This document shows positions 24,637 through 34,638 of a DNA stretch of 64,000 bases, in pieces. This stretch comes from Haladaptatus sp. DYF46 (GTDB lineage Archaea; Halobacteriota; Halobacteria; Halobacteriales; Haladaptataceae), in NCBI RefSeq assembly GCF_021083305.1, contig NZ_JAJFAY010000002.1:868001-932000 (forward strand). Direction: 5' to 3'. Numbering within the stretch: position 1 is the first letter of the stretch; each line of letters begins with the position of its first letter. The position numbers and the translations under genes are program-made. The notes beneath the pieces are model-generated. The model made no database searches and was not told the origin of the DNA. It worked only from the letters and a program-made list of their open reading frames with translations.

Positions 24637-26292
24637 ATGAGTAAAAACAATCTTGACCACGGTGGACACAACCGTCGGACGTTCTTGAAGACGGTTGGTA
24701 TCACCTTGGGGGCGGCAGGGTTGGAGAGCACGACCGTTGATTCACAGGAAACGCCCGGAACACCAGCAAGTGGGTGGAACACTCGTCGTGGATCTTCGAT
24801 TCGAACCGGTGTGATCAACGGTACCGGTCCCGTTCCGTATCCAATGCCCGAGTGGAAGACGGATCTGAACGGTACCATTTTCGGATATGAACCGGTCGTT
24901 AGTGACGGAACCCTTTACCTTCCAGTCACGACGGAGAACAGTCCTCCTGCAAACGAGGGGTTTGTCGGCGCGTACGACATCGAAACCGGCACGGAGTTAT
25001 GGCGACAGTCCACGTTTCCGAGACCGGAAACACCGACAGTCAGCGGCGAAGAGGTATACGTTACGACGGAATTTTCGGAGTCCAACCAACCGCAAGAACT
25101 TGGCATTTACGCGCTCGATAGGGGGAGCGGCGACATCAGCTGGAGTCGAACCCAAGAGCCGGACTGGGCCGAGACAGCTGTCAATAACGACTTAGTCCTG
25201 TTGGCAAACACTGACGGTGCCGTGGCGTTAGATCCGCCAACCGGCGACCTCGTCTGGGAGACTCCGGGGGTAGGAGGCTTATCCAGCGGGTTCGATGGAT
25301 TCGTCTGCGCTACCGATGAAACCGTTGTCTACGCCGACGGAACGGCACTCGATCCGGAAGACGGTTCGGTGCTATGGGTGATAGAAGACGAACCGATTCT
25401 CGGTGACCCGGGATTCCGCGGAGGGCTCGTGGTGTTCATTCGGACCGAGCTCGCCCAAGGCCAGATGCAGGTCTCCCTCGAAGCGAGATCGGAACAGACC
25501 GGAGAACTCGAATGGTCGTACGTTTCCCCCGACAACAGGTGGGGCGGGGACCACGCATTGACCGAAAATTGCGTCGTCATCGTCGAGGCTACCGGTGAAA
25601 CGTCGAGCGTGATAGGACTCGATCTCTTCACCGGCGAGGAAAAATATCGGACGGAAATCCCGTTAAACTTCGCCAGTAGTCCGGCCGGAGACGATGAAAG
25701 AGTGTATATCGGTGGTCAGTATATCCCGAAAGACGACACTGAAGAGCCCAAAGCGGCTATCAGTACGCTCGAAAGATCGAGCGGTGACCTGTTGTGGACC
25801 TATCTATTCGATGACAGCGGTCTCCCAACGTCACCCGAAAATCCACCAGCCGCTGGGACGCCCGCTCTATCGAACGGTCAATTGGTTGCTGGAACGTATC
25901 CCGGCGGCTCGACACTCGATTACGAGTATCTGCAGTATTCCAATTTCTTCACTTTCGGAACGAGCGAGAGTCCACCGGATGGATACCGACCCCCGAACCG
26001 TGGAAAGTCGGACGACGGGGAGTCAGAGGAACTCAATGCACGTATCGACGCGCCCTCGAATCAGGATCTGTCCGACCTCTCTCCCGGCGAGAAAGTCCTC
26101 TTGAACGGGTCATCCTCCACCGGAACCGACCCGACGTACGAGTGGGACACCGACGGCGACGGGCAGTACGACACGTCCGGCCAGTCGGTCCGCGTCACCG
26201 TGCCCGCGTGCACGTCGTTGACCGTCACGCTTCGAGTCACGAACCCGAACGGCGACACCGATACGGCGACGGCTACGGTGTCGCCGAACTGA
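24637..26292 (+). CDS. Tat-exported PQQ-type beta-propeller protein with C-terminal PKD domain
   Basis: 551 residues. The signal NRRTFLKTVGITLGAAG is a clear Tat motif. From about residue 60 there are repeated PQQ-like propeller blades (VSDGTLYLPV...GAYDIETGTELWRQ; GIYALDRGSGDISW; VALDPPTGDLVWETPG; GLDLFTGEEKYRTEI). These are structural repeats, and no cofactor-binding set is visible. The last 85 residues form a PKD-like domain (LSPGEKVLLNGSSSTG...YEWDTDGDGQYDTSG). It is probably a cell-surface or secreted binding protein. The start was taken at 24637 (MSKNNLDHGG) because the Tat motif follows closely; an ATG 15 bases upstream is alternative. Confidence 0.8.
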   Translation: MSKNNLDHGGHNRRTFLKTVGITLGAAGLESTTVDSQETPGTPASGWNTRRGSSIRTGVINGTGPVPYPMPEWKTDLNGTIFGYEPVVSDGTLYLPVTTENSPPANEGFVGAYDIETGTELWRQSTFPRPETPTVSGEEVYVTTEFSESNQPQELGIYALDRGSGDISWSRTQEPDWAETAVNNDLVLLANTDGAVALDPPTGDLVWETPGVGGLSSGFDGFVCATDETVVYADGTALDPEDGSVLWVIEDEPILGDPGFRGGLVVFIRTELAQGQMQVSLEARSEQTGELEWSYVSPDNRWGGDHALTENCVVIVEATGETSSVIGLDLFTGEEKYRTEIPLNFASSPAGDDERVYIGGQYIPKDDTEEPKAAISTLERSSGDLLWTYLFDDSGLPTSPENPPAAGTPALSNGQLVAGTYPGGSTLDYEYLQYSNFFTFGTSESPPDGYRPPNRGKSDDGESEELNARIDAPSNQDLSDLSPGEKVLLNGSSSTGTDPTYEWDTDGDGQYDTSGQSVRVTVPACTSLTVTLRVTNPNGDTDTATATVSPN

Positions 26293-26411
26293 CGCTGGGT
26301 TGCGATTTCGAGCCTCCCGTACCGTGATGACGGCGAATTTTTCCGAATAGTATCAAACGACTAACTGGCAGAAATGCTTGAGATGCAAGCAGTTATCTGG
26401 CCGCCGTTGCA

Positions 26412-27635
26412 ATGGCCCCCCATGAATTACCGACCACGGACGGTGGTTCGGTGCGCGTAGTCGCCAAGTTCGGAGGCACCAGCCTCGGAAGCGGTGACCG
26501 CATCAACCGTGCCGCAGATTCCGTCGCCGCCGCAGTAGACGCGGGACACGAAATCGCCGTCGTTGCCAGTGCAATGGGCAACACAACCGACGAACTCCTC
26601 GAAGAGATTCACTTCGATGCGGACGAACCCGACCGCGCCGAAATCGTCAGCATGGGCGAGCGCACGAGCGTCCGAATGCTCAAAGCCGCGCTGTCCGCGC
26701 GCGGCGTGGACGCGGTGTTCCTCGAACCGGGCAGCGAACAGTGGCCCGTCATCACCGACAAACGCGGGGAAGTCAACGTCGAGGCGACGAAGGAACGCGC
26801 CGACGAACTCGCATCGGAAATGGACGGCACCGTGCCGGTCATCACCGGGTTCCTCGCCGAGAACGAGGACGGCGGCGTGACGACGCTTGGACGCGGCGGC
26901 AGCGACACGACGGCCGTGATGCTCGGCACCTACATGGACGCCGACGAAGTCGTCATCGTCACGGACGTGGAAGGCGTCATGACCGGCGACCCGAGCGTCG
27001 TGGAAGGCGCGCGGAACGTCGGCCAGATTACGGTGGATGAACTCCGCAACCTCTCGTTCCGTGGCGCGGAAGTCGTCGCACCCTCGGCGCTCTCGTACAA
27101 GGACGACGACCTGCACGTTCGCGTCGTCCACTATCAGCACGGGGACCTGCTCGCTGGCGGAACGAGCGTCACGGGACAGTTCGAGAACCTCATCGACATG
27201 CGCGAGTCACCGCTCTCCTGCATGACGCTGGCGGGACGGGCGATTCGAAACCGTCCCGGCATCCTCGCCGACCTCTCCACCGCACTCGGTGCCGGAAACA
27301 TCAACATCGACGCGGTGGCGAGCGGCATGGACAGCATTACGTTCTACGTGGACAGGGAGGAGGCCGAACGCGCCGAGAACATCCTCCATCAGGAAGTCAT
27401 CGACGAGGAGTCGCTCTCCAGCGTCACGGTCGATGACCCCATCGCCGTGATCCGGGTGACGGGCGGCGAACTGCCCAACGAACCCGGCATCATCCACGAA
27501 CTCGTCGCCCCCGTCGCGGAGGCGCACATCAACATCCACGACCTCATCACCAGCGCGACCAGCGTCGCCCTGTTCGTGGACTGGGACGACAAGGAACAGA
27601 CCCTCGAAATCCTCCAGAATCACTTCCAGCAGTAG
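26412..27635 (+). CDS. lysC: Aspartate kinase
   Basis: Catalyses ATP-dependent phosphorylation of aspartate, the first step towards threonine, methionine and lysine. The 407-residue protein has the KFGGTSLGS motif (K19), the aspartate-binding MGERTSVRMLKAAL, the TLGRGGSDTTAV nucleotide region and two C-terminal ACT domains (about 265-407; ILADLSTALGAGNINIDAV and INIHDLITSATSVALFV) for allosteric control. It begins MAPHELPTTDGG, slightly longer than usual. It is transcribed alone. The threonine synthase at 130 lies 26 kb away, so the pathway genes are not clustered. Confidence 0.93.
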   Translation: MAPHELPTTDGGSVRVVAKFGGTSLGSGDRINRAADSVAAAVDAGHEIAVVASAMGNTTDELLEEIHFDADEPDRAEIVSMGERTSVRMLKAALSARGVDAVFLEPGSEQWPVITDKRGEVNVEATKERADELASEMDGTVPVITGFLAENEDGGVTTLGRGGSDTTAVMLGTYMDADEVVIVTDVEGVMTGDPSVVEGARNVGQITVDELRNLSFRGAEVVAPSALSYKDDDLHVRVVHYQHGDLLAGGTSVTGQFENLIDMRESPLSCMTLAGRAIRNRPGILADLSTALGAGNINIDAVASGMDSITFYVDREEAERAENILHQEVIDEESLSSVTVDDPIAVIRVTGGELPNEPGIIHELVAPVAEAHINIHDLITSATSVALFVDWDDKEQTLEILQNHFQQ

Positions 27636-27770
27636 GGACCGACGGCCGTCTCCCTTTCGGTCACGCCGACCGTCGTCGAGTGACCGTTCGTGTCGTCCGG
27701 GAGATTTCCGTATCCCGCATAAAAGCGGGTATCACAACGATAATTACCCGGCTTGACAACGTATCAATCC

Positions 27771-29231
27771 ATGTTCGAGTCGTGGGACCTTTCGGGAACC
27801 TCCGGACGGCGTCTCATCATGGCTCTCGGCGGGATGTACGTCGTCGCCGGTTCCGGAATCTCGTTCACGAACGTCGCCATCGACTGGACGCTCGGTCTCG
27901 ACTTGACCGTCTTCACCCTCGTCGCCGGTCCCGGCCTCGTCACTCTCTACGTCGGTTATTGGCTGCCCCGGAGCGAGGTTCGAACGGAACTCTTCTCCCG
28001 CATCGCCAAGTGGTGCCTGGGGGGTATCGCGATGATGCTCGGTATCTTCCTCTTCATCTATCTCGTCACCACCAACGCCGCTTCGGTCGGCAGCATGCTC
28101 ATCCTCACGTCGCTCTCCTGTCTCTCCGGACTCGGAATGGGGTACAACGGCGCACGGGCGGGGACGCGAGCGCTCAACGCCGACGAACAACGGCGGGAGG
28201 CGGAACGATACAGCAAGGAACTCCAGCGCTACGAAACCATGATCGAAACCGTCAACGACGGTATCTTCGTCATCGACGAGGACGACTACTTCATCCACGT
28301 CAACGACGCGTACGCCGAAATCGTCGGGTACGACCGCGAGGAACTCCTCGGGTCGCACACGTCGCTCGTCGTGGTGAAGGGGTTGAACGACCTCTCGAAC
28401 GAACTGCAAGACGAACTCCTCGCGGACGACGGCGAACCGAAGACCTACGACGCGATTTTGGAAACGTCGTCCGGCGACAGGATAGACGTCGAAGCGACGG
28501 TGGCGAACCTCCCGAAACAAGCGGCTAACGGTCGAGACATCGTCGGCGTCGTCCGCGACGTGACCGAGCGAAACGAGCGCGAACGGCAACTCGAACGGCA
28601 GAACCAGCGACTCGATAGCTTCGCCAGTATGGTCGCCCACGAACTCCGGAACCCGCTCATGATCGGTCAGATGTACTGCAACGAACTCCCGGCGGACGCG
28701 GCCCCGGTCGCGGTCGAGTACATCACCGAATCGTTCGACCGCATCGACGACATCATCGACGTGCTGTTGGTGGTCACACAGGGGCACGAGACGGTGCCCG
28801 AAAGTACGCCGGTGCGTCTCGGAGACACGGCGCGGAACGCGTGGAACAAGGTGGACTCCCCCGACGCGACCTTGGAGGTGCTGATGGACGGGACGATTTC
28901 CGCGGACGAGACGTACGTCGAACATCTGTTCAGAAACCTGTTCGAAAACGCCGTCGAACACGCTGGGGCGGACGTCACCGTCACCGTCGGCGAACTTCCG
29001 ACCGGATTCTACATCGCCGACGACGGACCGGGCGTCCCGTTGGACGCCCGCGAAACCGTCTTCGAGATGGGCTACACGACCGCATCCGGTAACGGCGGAA
29101 TGGGGTTGGGTCTCGCGTTCGTTCACGAGTTGGCGACCGTGTACGGCTGGAACTGTTCGCTGACCGACAGCGCCGACGGCGGCGCACAGTTCGAGTTTAC
29201 GAACGTCACCGAAACGAAAAACCCCGTCTGA
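27771..29231 (+). CDS. Membrane-anchored PAS histidine kinase
   Basis: 486 residues. Four hydrophobic segments lie in the first 125 residues, then a charged linker ([16 protein letters not shown]). A PAS domain follows ([38 protein letters not shown], about 158-265, here in part). The H-box is [10 protein letters not shown] with the phospho-accepting histidine H290. The ATPase N-box is [11 protein letters not shown] and the G-boxes are DDGPGVP and [12 protein letters not shown]. No response regulator is adjacent. An upstream TTG start at 27753 is possible, but the ATG at 27771 is preferred. Confidence 0.9.
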   Translation: MFESWDLSGTSGRRLIMALGGMYVVAGSGISFTNVAIDWTLGLDLTVFTLVAGPGLVTLYVGYWLPRSEVRTELFSRIAKWCLGGIAMMLGIFLFIYLVTTNAASVGSMLILTSLSCLSGLGMGYNGARAGTRALNADEQRREAERYSKELQRYETMIETVNDGIFVIDEDDYFIHVNDAYAEIVGYDREELLGSHTSLVVVKGLNDLSNELQDELLADDGEPKTYDAILETSSGDRIDVEATVANLPKQAANGRDIVGVVRDVTERNERERQLERQNQRLDSFASMVAHELRNPLMIGQMYCNELPADAAPVAVEYITESFDRIDDIIDVLLVVTQGHETVPESTPVRLGDTARNAWNKVDSPDATLEVLMDGTISADETYVEHLFRNLFENAVEHAGADVTVTVGELPTGFYIADDGPGVPLDARETVFEMGYTTASGNGGMGLGLAFVHELATVYGWNCSLTDSADGGAQFEFTNVTETKNPV

Positions 29232-29371
29232 GAGCCCCGTTCGCACCGCTTCCGCACTCACGACCGCTGTATTTTCACGCCCGCTTTCGTTTCCTTCCCG
29301 ACCCTTCGGTCGCGTTTCCCCTCGCCCATCTCTCGACACAAACTTTACGCGGGAGTCCGAACCGGCCGAAC

Positions 29372-30712
29372 ATGAACCGCGAGCGCTCTCGAAACCTGTA
29401 CGACCGTGCGCTGTCCGTGACGCCGGGCGGCGTCAACTCCCCCGTTCGGGCCGTCCGCCCGTACCCGTTCTTCGTCGAACGCGGCGACGGCGCACACGTC
29501 ATCGACGCCGACGGGAACAGATACATCGACTACGTGATGGGCTACGGGCCGCTCCTCTTGGGCCACGACCTGCCACAACCCGTCCAGTCGGCGCTCCAGT
29601 CGCAACTCGCCGACGGGCCGATGTACGGCGCGCCGACCGAAGTCGAAGTCGAACTCGCGGAGTTCGTCACCCGGCACGTCCCGAGCGTCGAGATGATTCG
29701 ATTCGTCAACAGCGGAACCGAGGCGACCACCTCCGCCGTGCGCCTCGCCCGCGGCTACACCGGGCGCGACAAAATCGTCGTCATGCAGGGCGGCTATCAC
29801 GGCGCACAGGAATCGACGCTCGTACAGGGAAAGACGGGCACGACGTCGGAACCGAGTTCGAACGGGATTCCAGCGTCGTTCGCCGAGGAGACCATCACGC
29901 TCCCGTTCAACGACGCCGAGGCGGCCCGCGAAGTGTTCGAGAAGCACGGCGACGAAATCGCCTGCGTTCTCACCGAACCGATTCTCGGAAACTGTGCGAG
30001 CGTCCCGCCCGTCGACGGGTATCTGGGGACCCTCCGCGAACTGACCGAGGACCACGGGTCGCTCCTCGTCTTCGACGAGGTGATGACTGGATTCCGCATC
30101 GGCGGGTTAGGGTGTGCACAGGGCAAGTTCGGCATCACGCCGGACCTCACGACGCTCGCCAAGGTCATCGGCGGCGGGTTCCCCGTCGGTGCCGTCGGCG
30201 GACGGGCCGAAATCGTCGAGCAGTTCACGCCGACCGGAAACGTGTTTCAGGCGGGCACCTACTCCGGGCATCCGCTGTCTCTCACCGCCGGACTCGAACT
30301 GCTCCGCTACGCCGCGAAAAACGACGTGTACGATCACGTGGCCGCGCTCGGCGACCGACTCCGGTCGGGCTTGACCGATATCCTCGAAGACCGCGCGCCG
30401 GAGTACACCGTCGTCGGCATGGACAGCATGTTCAAGGTCATCTTCACCCGCGACGGGCCGCGCGATTTGGAGGGCCAGTGCGAAGCGGGATGCCGCCAGA
30501 ACCCCGACTGCCCCCGGTTCGACTACTGCCCGAAGGACAAGGGCGACGTGAACCGCGCCGAAACGGAGCGCTGGGAGCGCCTGTTCTGGCCCGCGATGCT
30601 CGACGAGGGCGTCTTCCTCACGGCCAACCAGTTCGAATCGCAGTTCATCAGCTACGCCCACACGGAAGAGGACATAGAGGAGACGCTGGAAGCGTACAAA
30701 GGAGCCCTCTAA
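29372..30712 (+). CDS. hemL: Glutamate-1-semialdehyde 2,1-aminomutase
   Basis: Converts glutamate-1-semialdehyde to 5-aminolevulinate, the last step of the C5 route to tetrapyrroles, in the cytoplasm. The 446-residue PLP class III enzyme has [12 protein letters not shown] at the start, GYHGAQE, EPILGN and FDEVMTGFR. The PLP lysine is K264 in [14 protein letters not shown] cysteine-rich insertion near residues 370-385 ([20 protein letters not shown]) is notable and may bind metal. hemC and hemD are about 5 kb away. It is transcribed alone. Confidence 0.93.
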   Translation: MNRERSRNLYDRALSVTPGGVNSPVRAVRPYPFFVERGDGAHVIDADGNRYIDYVMGYGPLLLGHDLPQPVQSALQSQLADGPMYGAPTEVEVELAEFVTRHVPSVEMIRFVNSGTEATTSAVRLARGYTGRDKIVVMQGGYHGAQESTLVQGKTGTTSEPSSNGIPASFAEETITLPFNDAEAAREVFEKHGDEIACVLTEPILGNCASVPPVDGYLGTLRELTEDHGSLLVFDEVMTGFRIGGLGCAQGKFGITPDLTTLAKVIGGGFPVGAVGGRAEIVEQFTPTGNVFQAGTYSGHPLSLTAGLELLRYAAKNDVYDHVAALGDRLRSGLTDILEDRAPEYTVVGMDSMFKVIFTRDGPRDLEGQCEAGCRQNPDCPRFDYCPKDKGDVNRAETERWERLFWPAMLDEGVFLTANQFESQFISYAHTEEDIEETLEAYKGAL

Positions 30713-30799
30713 CCCGAGTTCTCGACGGTTAGTCTCTCTCCCGAAGGCCGGTTCGGGAGACGACATTCGTTTTACCCCCCGATTCCAAGGAACGAACAG

Positions 30800-31258
30800 A
30801 TGCAACGTCCACAACTCTCCGGCGACCGGGTACGCTCGCGCTGGTGGTACTGGATCGCGGCGGTACCCGTGGTGTTCGTCTTCTGGCTCGTGACGGTCGC
30901 GTGGGTCACGTTCGCCATCATGCTGGAACCGTCCCTCCTCTCCTTTACGTCCGACTCGCCTGTCGTTCACGCGGTGTCCGTCTCGCTGGTCGCGGTCGGG
31001 ATTCCGTTCGCCGTCCTCACCGTCGTGTTCCCGTTCGCGGTGTTTCAGGACACGCAGGCCATCCATCGCGCCGAACCGGGGTGGGAACCACCCAGCGGAA
31101 ACTACTCGCTCGTCGGCCTCCTCGGCCTCGTGGCCGCCGTCGTCAGCGGTGTCCTGACGCGGAGCTTCTCGATTGCGGTCATCATCGGACTCGTTTTGAG
31201 CGTTCCGTTCGCGCTCTACTACCTCCGCGAACGACACGACAACCTCGGCGTTCCGTGA
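30800..31258 (+). CDS. Haloarchaeal membrane protein of unknown function
   Basis: A 152-residue protein with four hydrophobic segments (IAAVPVVFVFWLVTVAWVTF; VVHAVSVSLVAVGIPFAVLT; LVGLLGLVAAVVSGVL; SIAVIIGLVLSVPFALYYL) and short polar ends, so it is an integral membrane protein. The hydrophilic bridge EPGWEPPSGNYSLVG is a conspicuous feature. No domain is recognised. It is followed convergently by the NUDIX gene, and a role in membrane or transport processes cannot be specified. Confidence 0.7.
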   Translation: MQRPQLSGDRVRSRWWYWIAAVPVVFVFWLVTVAWVTFAIMLEPSLLSFTSDSPVVHAVSVSLVAVGIPFAVLTVVFPFAVFQDTQAIHRAEPGWEPPSGNYSLVGLLGLVAAVVSGVLTRSFSIAVIIGLVLSVPFALYYLRERHDNLGVP

Positions 31259-31271
31259 CCGAGAGCGGCGC

Positions 31272-31811
31272 TCAGATATCGGTCGTCTCGGGAGGGTCCG
31301 CGGCACGCGCGGCAGCGAGTTCCGCCAGCATCTCTTCTTTCGATATCTCGGTATCCGCGTAGGGGTCGGTCACCGCCGCGAACGGTTCCGCGTCGTCGAG
31401 GCTCGCGGCGCGTTCGACGGAGCGAGCCATCCGTCCGCCGAAGACGGCTCTCAGCCGTTCCGCCGCTGCCTCGGGTGACATCCACTCGTAATCGTCGTGC
31501 TCATCGTTCAGGGTGATTTCCGTCTCGTCCGTTTCGCAGCGGTAGACGAGCGTCACGACCGGATTTCCGGTTTCGGCGTCCAACCACCCGCCGTACGCCG
31601 CATCGACCGGTGGTCCGATTCTGGCGTCCACGTCGAGTTCCTCCCGTAGTTCGCGTCGAAGTCCGCCGACGAGCGTCTCCCCGTACTCGAATCGGCCTCC
31701 CGGCGGTTCCCAGTGGTCCGATACTTTCGTCACCAGCACGTTCCCCTCCGGGCCGAAGAGGACGGCTTTCTGCGTGATTTGACCGACGTACCGTTCGCGT
31801 TCGTTCGTCAT
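31272..31811 (-). CDS. NUDIX hydrolase
   Basis: A 179-residue protein with a complete Nudix box, GRFEYGETLVGGLRRELREE (residues 39-58 region), that holds the metal-binding glutamates. Nudix enzymes hydrolyse nucleoside diphosphates linked to other groups; the substrate cannot be told from sequence. The start MTNERERYVGQITQ fits. The C-terminal 50 residues are an extra helical tail (TEISKEEMLAELAAARAADP). It is convergent with the membrane-protein gene upstream in coordinate and lies next to the Lrp relic. Confidence 0.88.
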   Translation of the reverse strand: MTNERERYVGQITQKAVLFGPEGNVLVTKVSDHWEPPGGRFEYGETLVGGLRRELREELDVDARIGPPVDAAYGGWLDAETGNPVVTLVYRCETDETEITLNDEHDDYEWMSPEAAAERLRAVFGGRMARSVERAASLDDAEPFAAVTDPYADTEISKEEMLAELAAARAADPPETTDI

Positions 31812-31903
31812 GCCTTCGTGTTAGCTCACTAACTATTCAATCTATCTCGACTGTTCGGAAATCATCGACGGTCGCCCGCGACGCCGTTCACGGGGCGTTC
31901 TCG

Positions 31904-32290
31904 CTATTCGTCGGCATCCCGCTCTTGGAAGTGGAAGTGGTCGAACGGTTGCATGCGACGCTGGCGCATTATCTCCGAACTCTCGACCGTGACCCCCGAT
32001 TCGTGGAGCAGGTCCGTGATTCGTGTGATATCTTGCGTACTCGTTCCGACGACTTCGATGTGGATGTTCCGCCGTCCGGTGAGCATTTCGCGAACGTCGA
32101 CTACCCCCTGAACGTCCAACATTCGTTCGACGTAGGTCGCTCGCTCCACTGCCGGAACCGTACAGACGAACAACACGCGGAGCGGCAGGTTTGCGGCCTC
32201 GTAATCGACTTCGGGATGGTAGCCTTTGATGATGCCGTCGTTCTCCAGTTGTTCGATTCGATTGCGGACGGTACTCGCCGAGACGCCTGC
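31904..32290 (-). pseudogene. 5'-truncated Lrp/AsnC-family regulator
   Basis: The frame encodes the second half of an Lrp winged helix (SASTVRNRIEQLENDGIIKG), followed by the ligand-binding RAM/ACT-like domain (EVVGTSTQDITRITDLLHES). It stops immediately upstream at a TGA (32291-32293), so the start codon, helix 1 and helix 2 are missing. The short frame MVGNNQPDE just upstream ends in a stop and could be what remains of the original N-terminus. A 90-residue peptide could start inside the frame at a TTG, but it would lack a complete DNA-binding domain. A deletion of the 5' part is the simplest explanation. Confidence 0.7.
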
Positions 32291-32516
32291 TCATGGCTCT
32301 CGATACGTCACTCGTCCGGTTGATTGTTTCCCACCACGCCACCCTTCTGACGGGTTTTCACTGTGCGATGTGGATTTGCTCTCGCGCGGTAATTCGCCGA
32401 TTTTTGAGCGACGTTACTACCGACAATGTTGTCACTCACTTCCTCAACCTACTAGGTCCTGTGAAATACTCCGGTGTTTAACAAAAGGAACCGCTTAAAT
32501 CTAGTCAGTGAATACC

Positions 32517-32819
32517 ATGCTAAACCGTCAGCTAGATGTCCTCTCGAACGTTCACCGTCGAAGACTCTTGTTCGCCTTGAGGGACAAAAATCCACAAAAC
32601 GACGGAACAAACGCGGCCAATGTGGAGAAAAGCCAAAGAGAGCGGGCGATTCTGATGCGACACGTGCATTTACCGAAGTTGGCAGACCACGGGTATATCG
32701 ACTGGGATCAGGAGTCGAACCGCGTTACAAAGGGGCCACAATTCGACGAAATCCGGCCGCTGCTCACGCTTTTCGTTAAAAACCGAGAAACCCTTCTCGA
32801 CGATGAGCGGTCGGACTGA
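32517..32819 (+). CDS. Small winged-helix protein (DUF7344-like)
   Basis: About 100 residues, LNRQLDVLSNVHRRRLLFAL at the start followed by a recognition region (MRHVHLPKLADHGYIDWDQE). The layout (SxxRRRxLLxxL, then HLPKLxxxGYIDWD) is the haloarchaeal winged-helix group to which the protein at 60328-60888 also belongs. It probably acts as a local transcription regulator. An ATG at 32517 is used; a GTG nine bases upstream is possible. It is a single gene in a low-GC neighbourhood. Confidence 0.7.
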   Translation: MLNRQLDVLSNVHRRRLLFALRDKNPQNDGTNAANVEKSQRERAILMRHVHLPKLADHGYIDWDQESNRVTKGPQFDEIRPLLTLFVKNRETLLDDERSD

Positions 32820-33249
32820 TTTTTGGTGCTTCTTCCCTCGTCACAAGGGTGATACGGAGTGACACGTGGTTGGGACCCTGTCGAACTCCGTACCATCTAG
32901 CCTTTCGGACTACCCCGGTATAACCTTACTGTGATTATCCGGGTGAACAATCTTCCCGCGGTAGCTGTCGATGTGTCCGTTCGTCGTCAACTCCCGTAAC
33001 TTCTGTTCTCATCGTTCCAAGGGACAAATCAGGGCTCTCTCGTGAGACTGTGAAAAACCGAACTATTACCCACACTATCGCTTCATACCAACCTTATCCT
33101 GATGGATGTTGATTATTTCACGATATTGTTGCGGTATAAACAAATAGTATGAAATTTGATAAGAAAGATAATAGTGAGCGAGATACTTCGGATACATATG
33201 AAGCTCTGTTTCGCCGGGCGAACTCGATTGGTCAGACGGGAACTGACTT
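32820..33249. other. Gene-poor AT-rich region upstream of the TrmB-like gene
   Basis: A 430-base stretch with no normal gene. Its second half (33060-33200) is markedly AT-rich and includes TATA-like GTATAAA at 33133-33139. A short open frame at 33149-33253 is listed separately. I see no RNA gene or clear hairpin. Confidence 0.5.
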
Positions 33250-33253
33250 ATGA
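33149..33253 (+). CDS. Possible 34-residue leader peptide/small protein
   Basis: ATG at 33149 opens a frame MKFDKKDNSERDTSDTYEAL that ends with a TGA at 33251-33253 overlapping the start of the TrmB-like gene (ATGA). Coupling of this kind would make sense for a leader peptide. The codons are AT-rich, unlike the rest of the window, and the TATA-like box lies too close upstream. The frame may therefore be chance. Confidence 0.25.
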   Translation: MKFDKKDNSERDTSDTYEALFRRANSIGQTGTDL

Positions 33254-34143
33254 GCGGCGGCAGAACACCGCAAACGGTACCGGAATCTCCGGTGGCATGG
33301 TTGGGACCCATGAAGGACGTATCTAATCACGATCGAGCTGTCGAATTGCTGCAAAAACTCGGGCTAAAGGAGTACGAGGCGAAGAGTCTCGTCGCGCTGT
33401 CGAGGCTACCGAAAGCGACTGCCAAGGAGATAAGCGAGACATCCGAGGTGCCCCGAACGCGCGTCTACGACGCGATACGCGTGTTGGAATCCAAGGGACT
33501 CGTCGAGATTCAACACTCGAACCCACAGCAGTTTCGCGCCGTTTCGATAGCAGAAGCGGGCGAAACCCTTCGCCAAAAGTACGAGTCACGAACGGAAACG
33601 CTCGTCGAGGCATTGGAGGATATCGAACCGGCACAGTCGACCACCGACGAGGAAGTCACGCACGAAGTCTGGTCGCTCACCGGAGGGACGGCGATTCGGA
33701 ATCGCACGGCACAACTCATCGACGCCGCCGGAGAGGAGATAATCCTCATCATCGGCCGGGGGGAGGTCATCACGGACGACCTCGTCGAAAACCTGCAAAC
33801 GGCACAGGAAACCGGAATTCGTGTTCTCATCGGAACGTCGGACGAAACGCTCCGCGAGCGAATTCAGGACGAAATCCCGAACGCCCGTGTCTTCGTCTCC
33901 GGGTTGGAGTGGCTGAACAGCTCGCCCGTTCAGGAGTCCGACGATACGGTCATCAGCAGGCTATTGTTGATAGACCAGAACACGATTCTCGTCAGCTCGG
34001 CGCAGGAAACGAGTACCGGCGCGATAGATACGGAAAAAGCGGTGTTCGGGAGAGGGTTCGACAACGGTATCGTCGTTATCGCCCGACGACTGATGGCGAC
34101 CGGGTTGGCACCGATCGACGACCCCGAAGCCTCCGAGTACTAG
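33250..34143 (+). CDS. TrmB-family transcriptional regulator
   Basis: A 297-residue regulator. The N-terminal winged helix contains LLQKLGLKEYEAKSLVALSR and VPRTRVYDAIRVLESKGLVE, typical of TrmB. It is followed by a coiled linker (RQKYESRTETLVEALEDIE) and a C-terminal sugar/effector domain (EEIILIIGRGEVITDDLVEN). TrmB proteins sense carbohydrates or related ligands; no obvious target lies beside it. The start at 33250 is supported by the ATGA overlap with the small upstream frame, but MKDVSNHDRAVE at 33310 matches the family length better and may be the true start. Confidence 0.82.
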   Translation: MSGGRTPQTVPESPVAWLGPMKDVSNHDRAVELLQKLGLKEYEAKSLVALSRLPKATAKEISETSEVPRTRVYDAIRVLESKGLVEIQHSNPQQFRAVSIAEAGETLRQKYESRTETLVEALEDIEPAQSTTDEEVTHEVWSLTGGTAIRNRTAQLIDAAGEEIILIIGRGEVITDDLVENLQTAQETGIRVLIGTSDETLRERIQDEIPNARVFVSGLEWLNSSPVQESDDTVISRLLLIDQNTILVSSAQETSTGAIDTEKAVFGRGFDNGIVVIARRLMATGLAPIDDPEASEY

Positions 34144-34271
34144 CGACGGTCGTCACCTCCCTGTACAACTGGTAGCCGGGCCGTAGAAACATTCTCTCTC
34201 CACTGGCTCACGTCGTCACGCCTGACGATGGGAAATCGATTTGACGGGTTCCAGTCGGTTATCGCCCGCGC

Positions 34272-34562
34272 TCAGTCCGAGTCGTTCTTCCGTACGCTGA
34301 CTTCACCGCTACGCAGAACGGTCACGTCGTACATGAAGGAAACGGAGTCCGTTGCCTCGCATCGGCAACCTGTTCCGGGAGAGACGAGCGCGTCCAACGC
34401 GTCCGGGTCGATATACGTATAGAGGGGTTCCATTTCGTCCGGTTCGTCGTTTACTGCCACTGCAACCGTTTCGGCGACGGCGGTACTCGGGGCTTTGGAA
34501 GCCCAATCGCACCGTACTCGCACTACTCCTGTCTCCTCTCCGATGTCGTCCTCGTTTCCCAT
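34272..34562 (-). CDS. HalOD1-domain protein
   Basis: A 96-residue protein whose C-terminal half matches the haloarchaeal output domain HalOD1: DEMEPLYTYIDPDALDALVS followed by SVSFMYDVTVLRSGEVSV. The domain is often joined to sensor or receiver domains; here it stands alone. HalOD1 is thought to be an output module of signalling proteins. It starts at 34562 (MGNEDDIGEETG), and a GTG three bases upstream is alternative. A TATA-like ATTATAC about 25 bases upstream supports this start. Confidence 0.75.
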   Translation of the reverse strand: MGNEDDIGEETGVVRVRCDWASKAPSTAVAETVAVAVNDEPDEMEPLYTYIDPDALDALVSPGTGCRCEATDSVSFMYDVTVLRSGEVSVRKNDSD

Positions 34563-34638
34563 CACGATTGACCTATACTACATCGTAGCGTATAATTGTG
34601 AGTGTATGTGCGTAATTATTTGAGGACAATCCCACATC

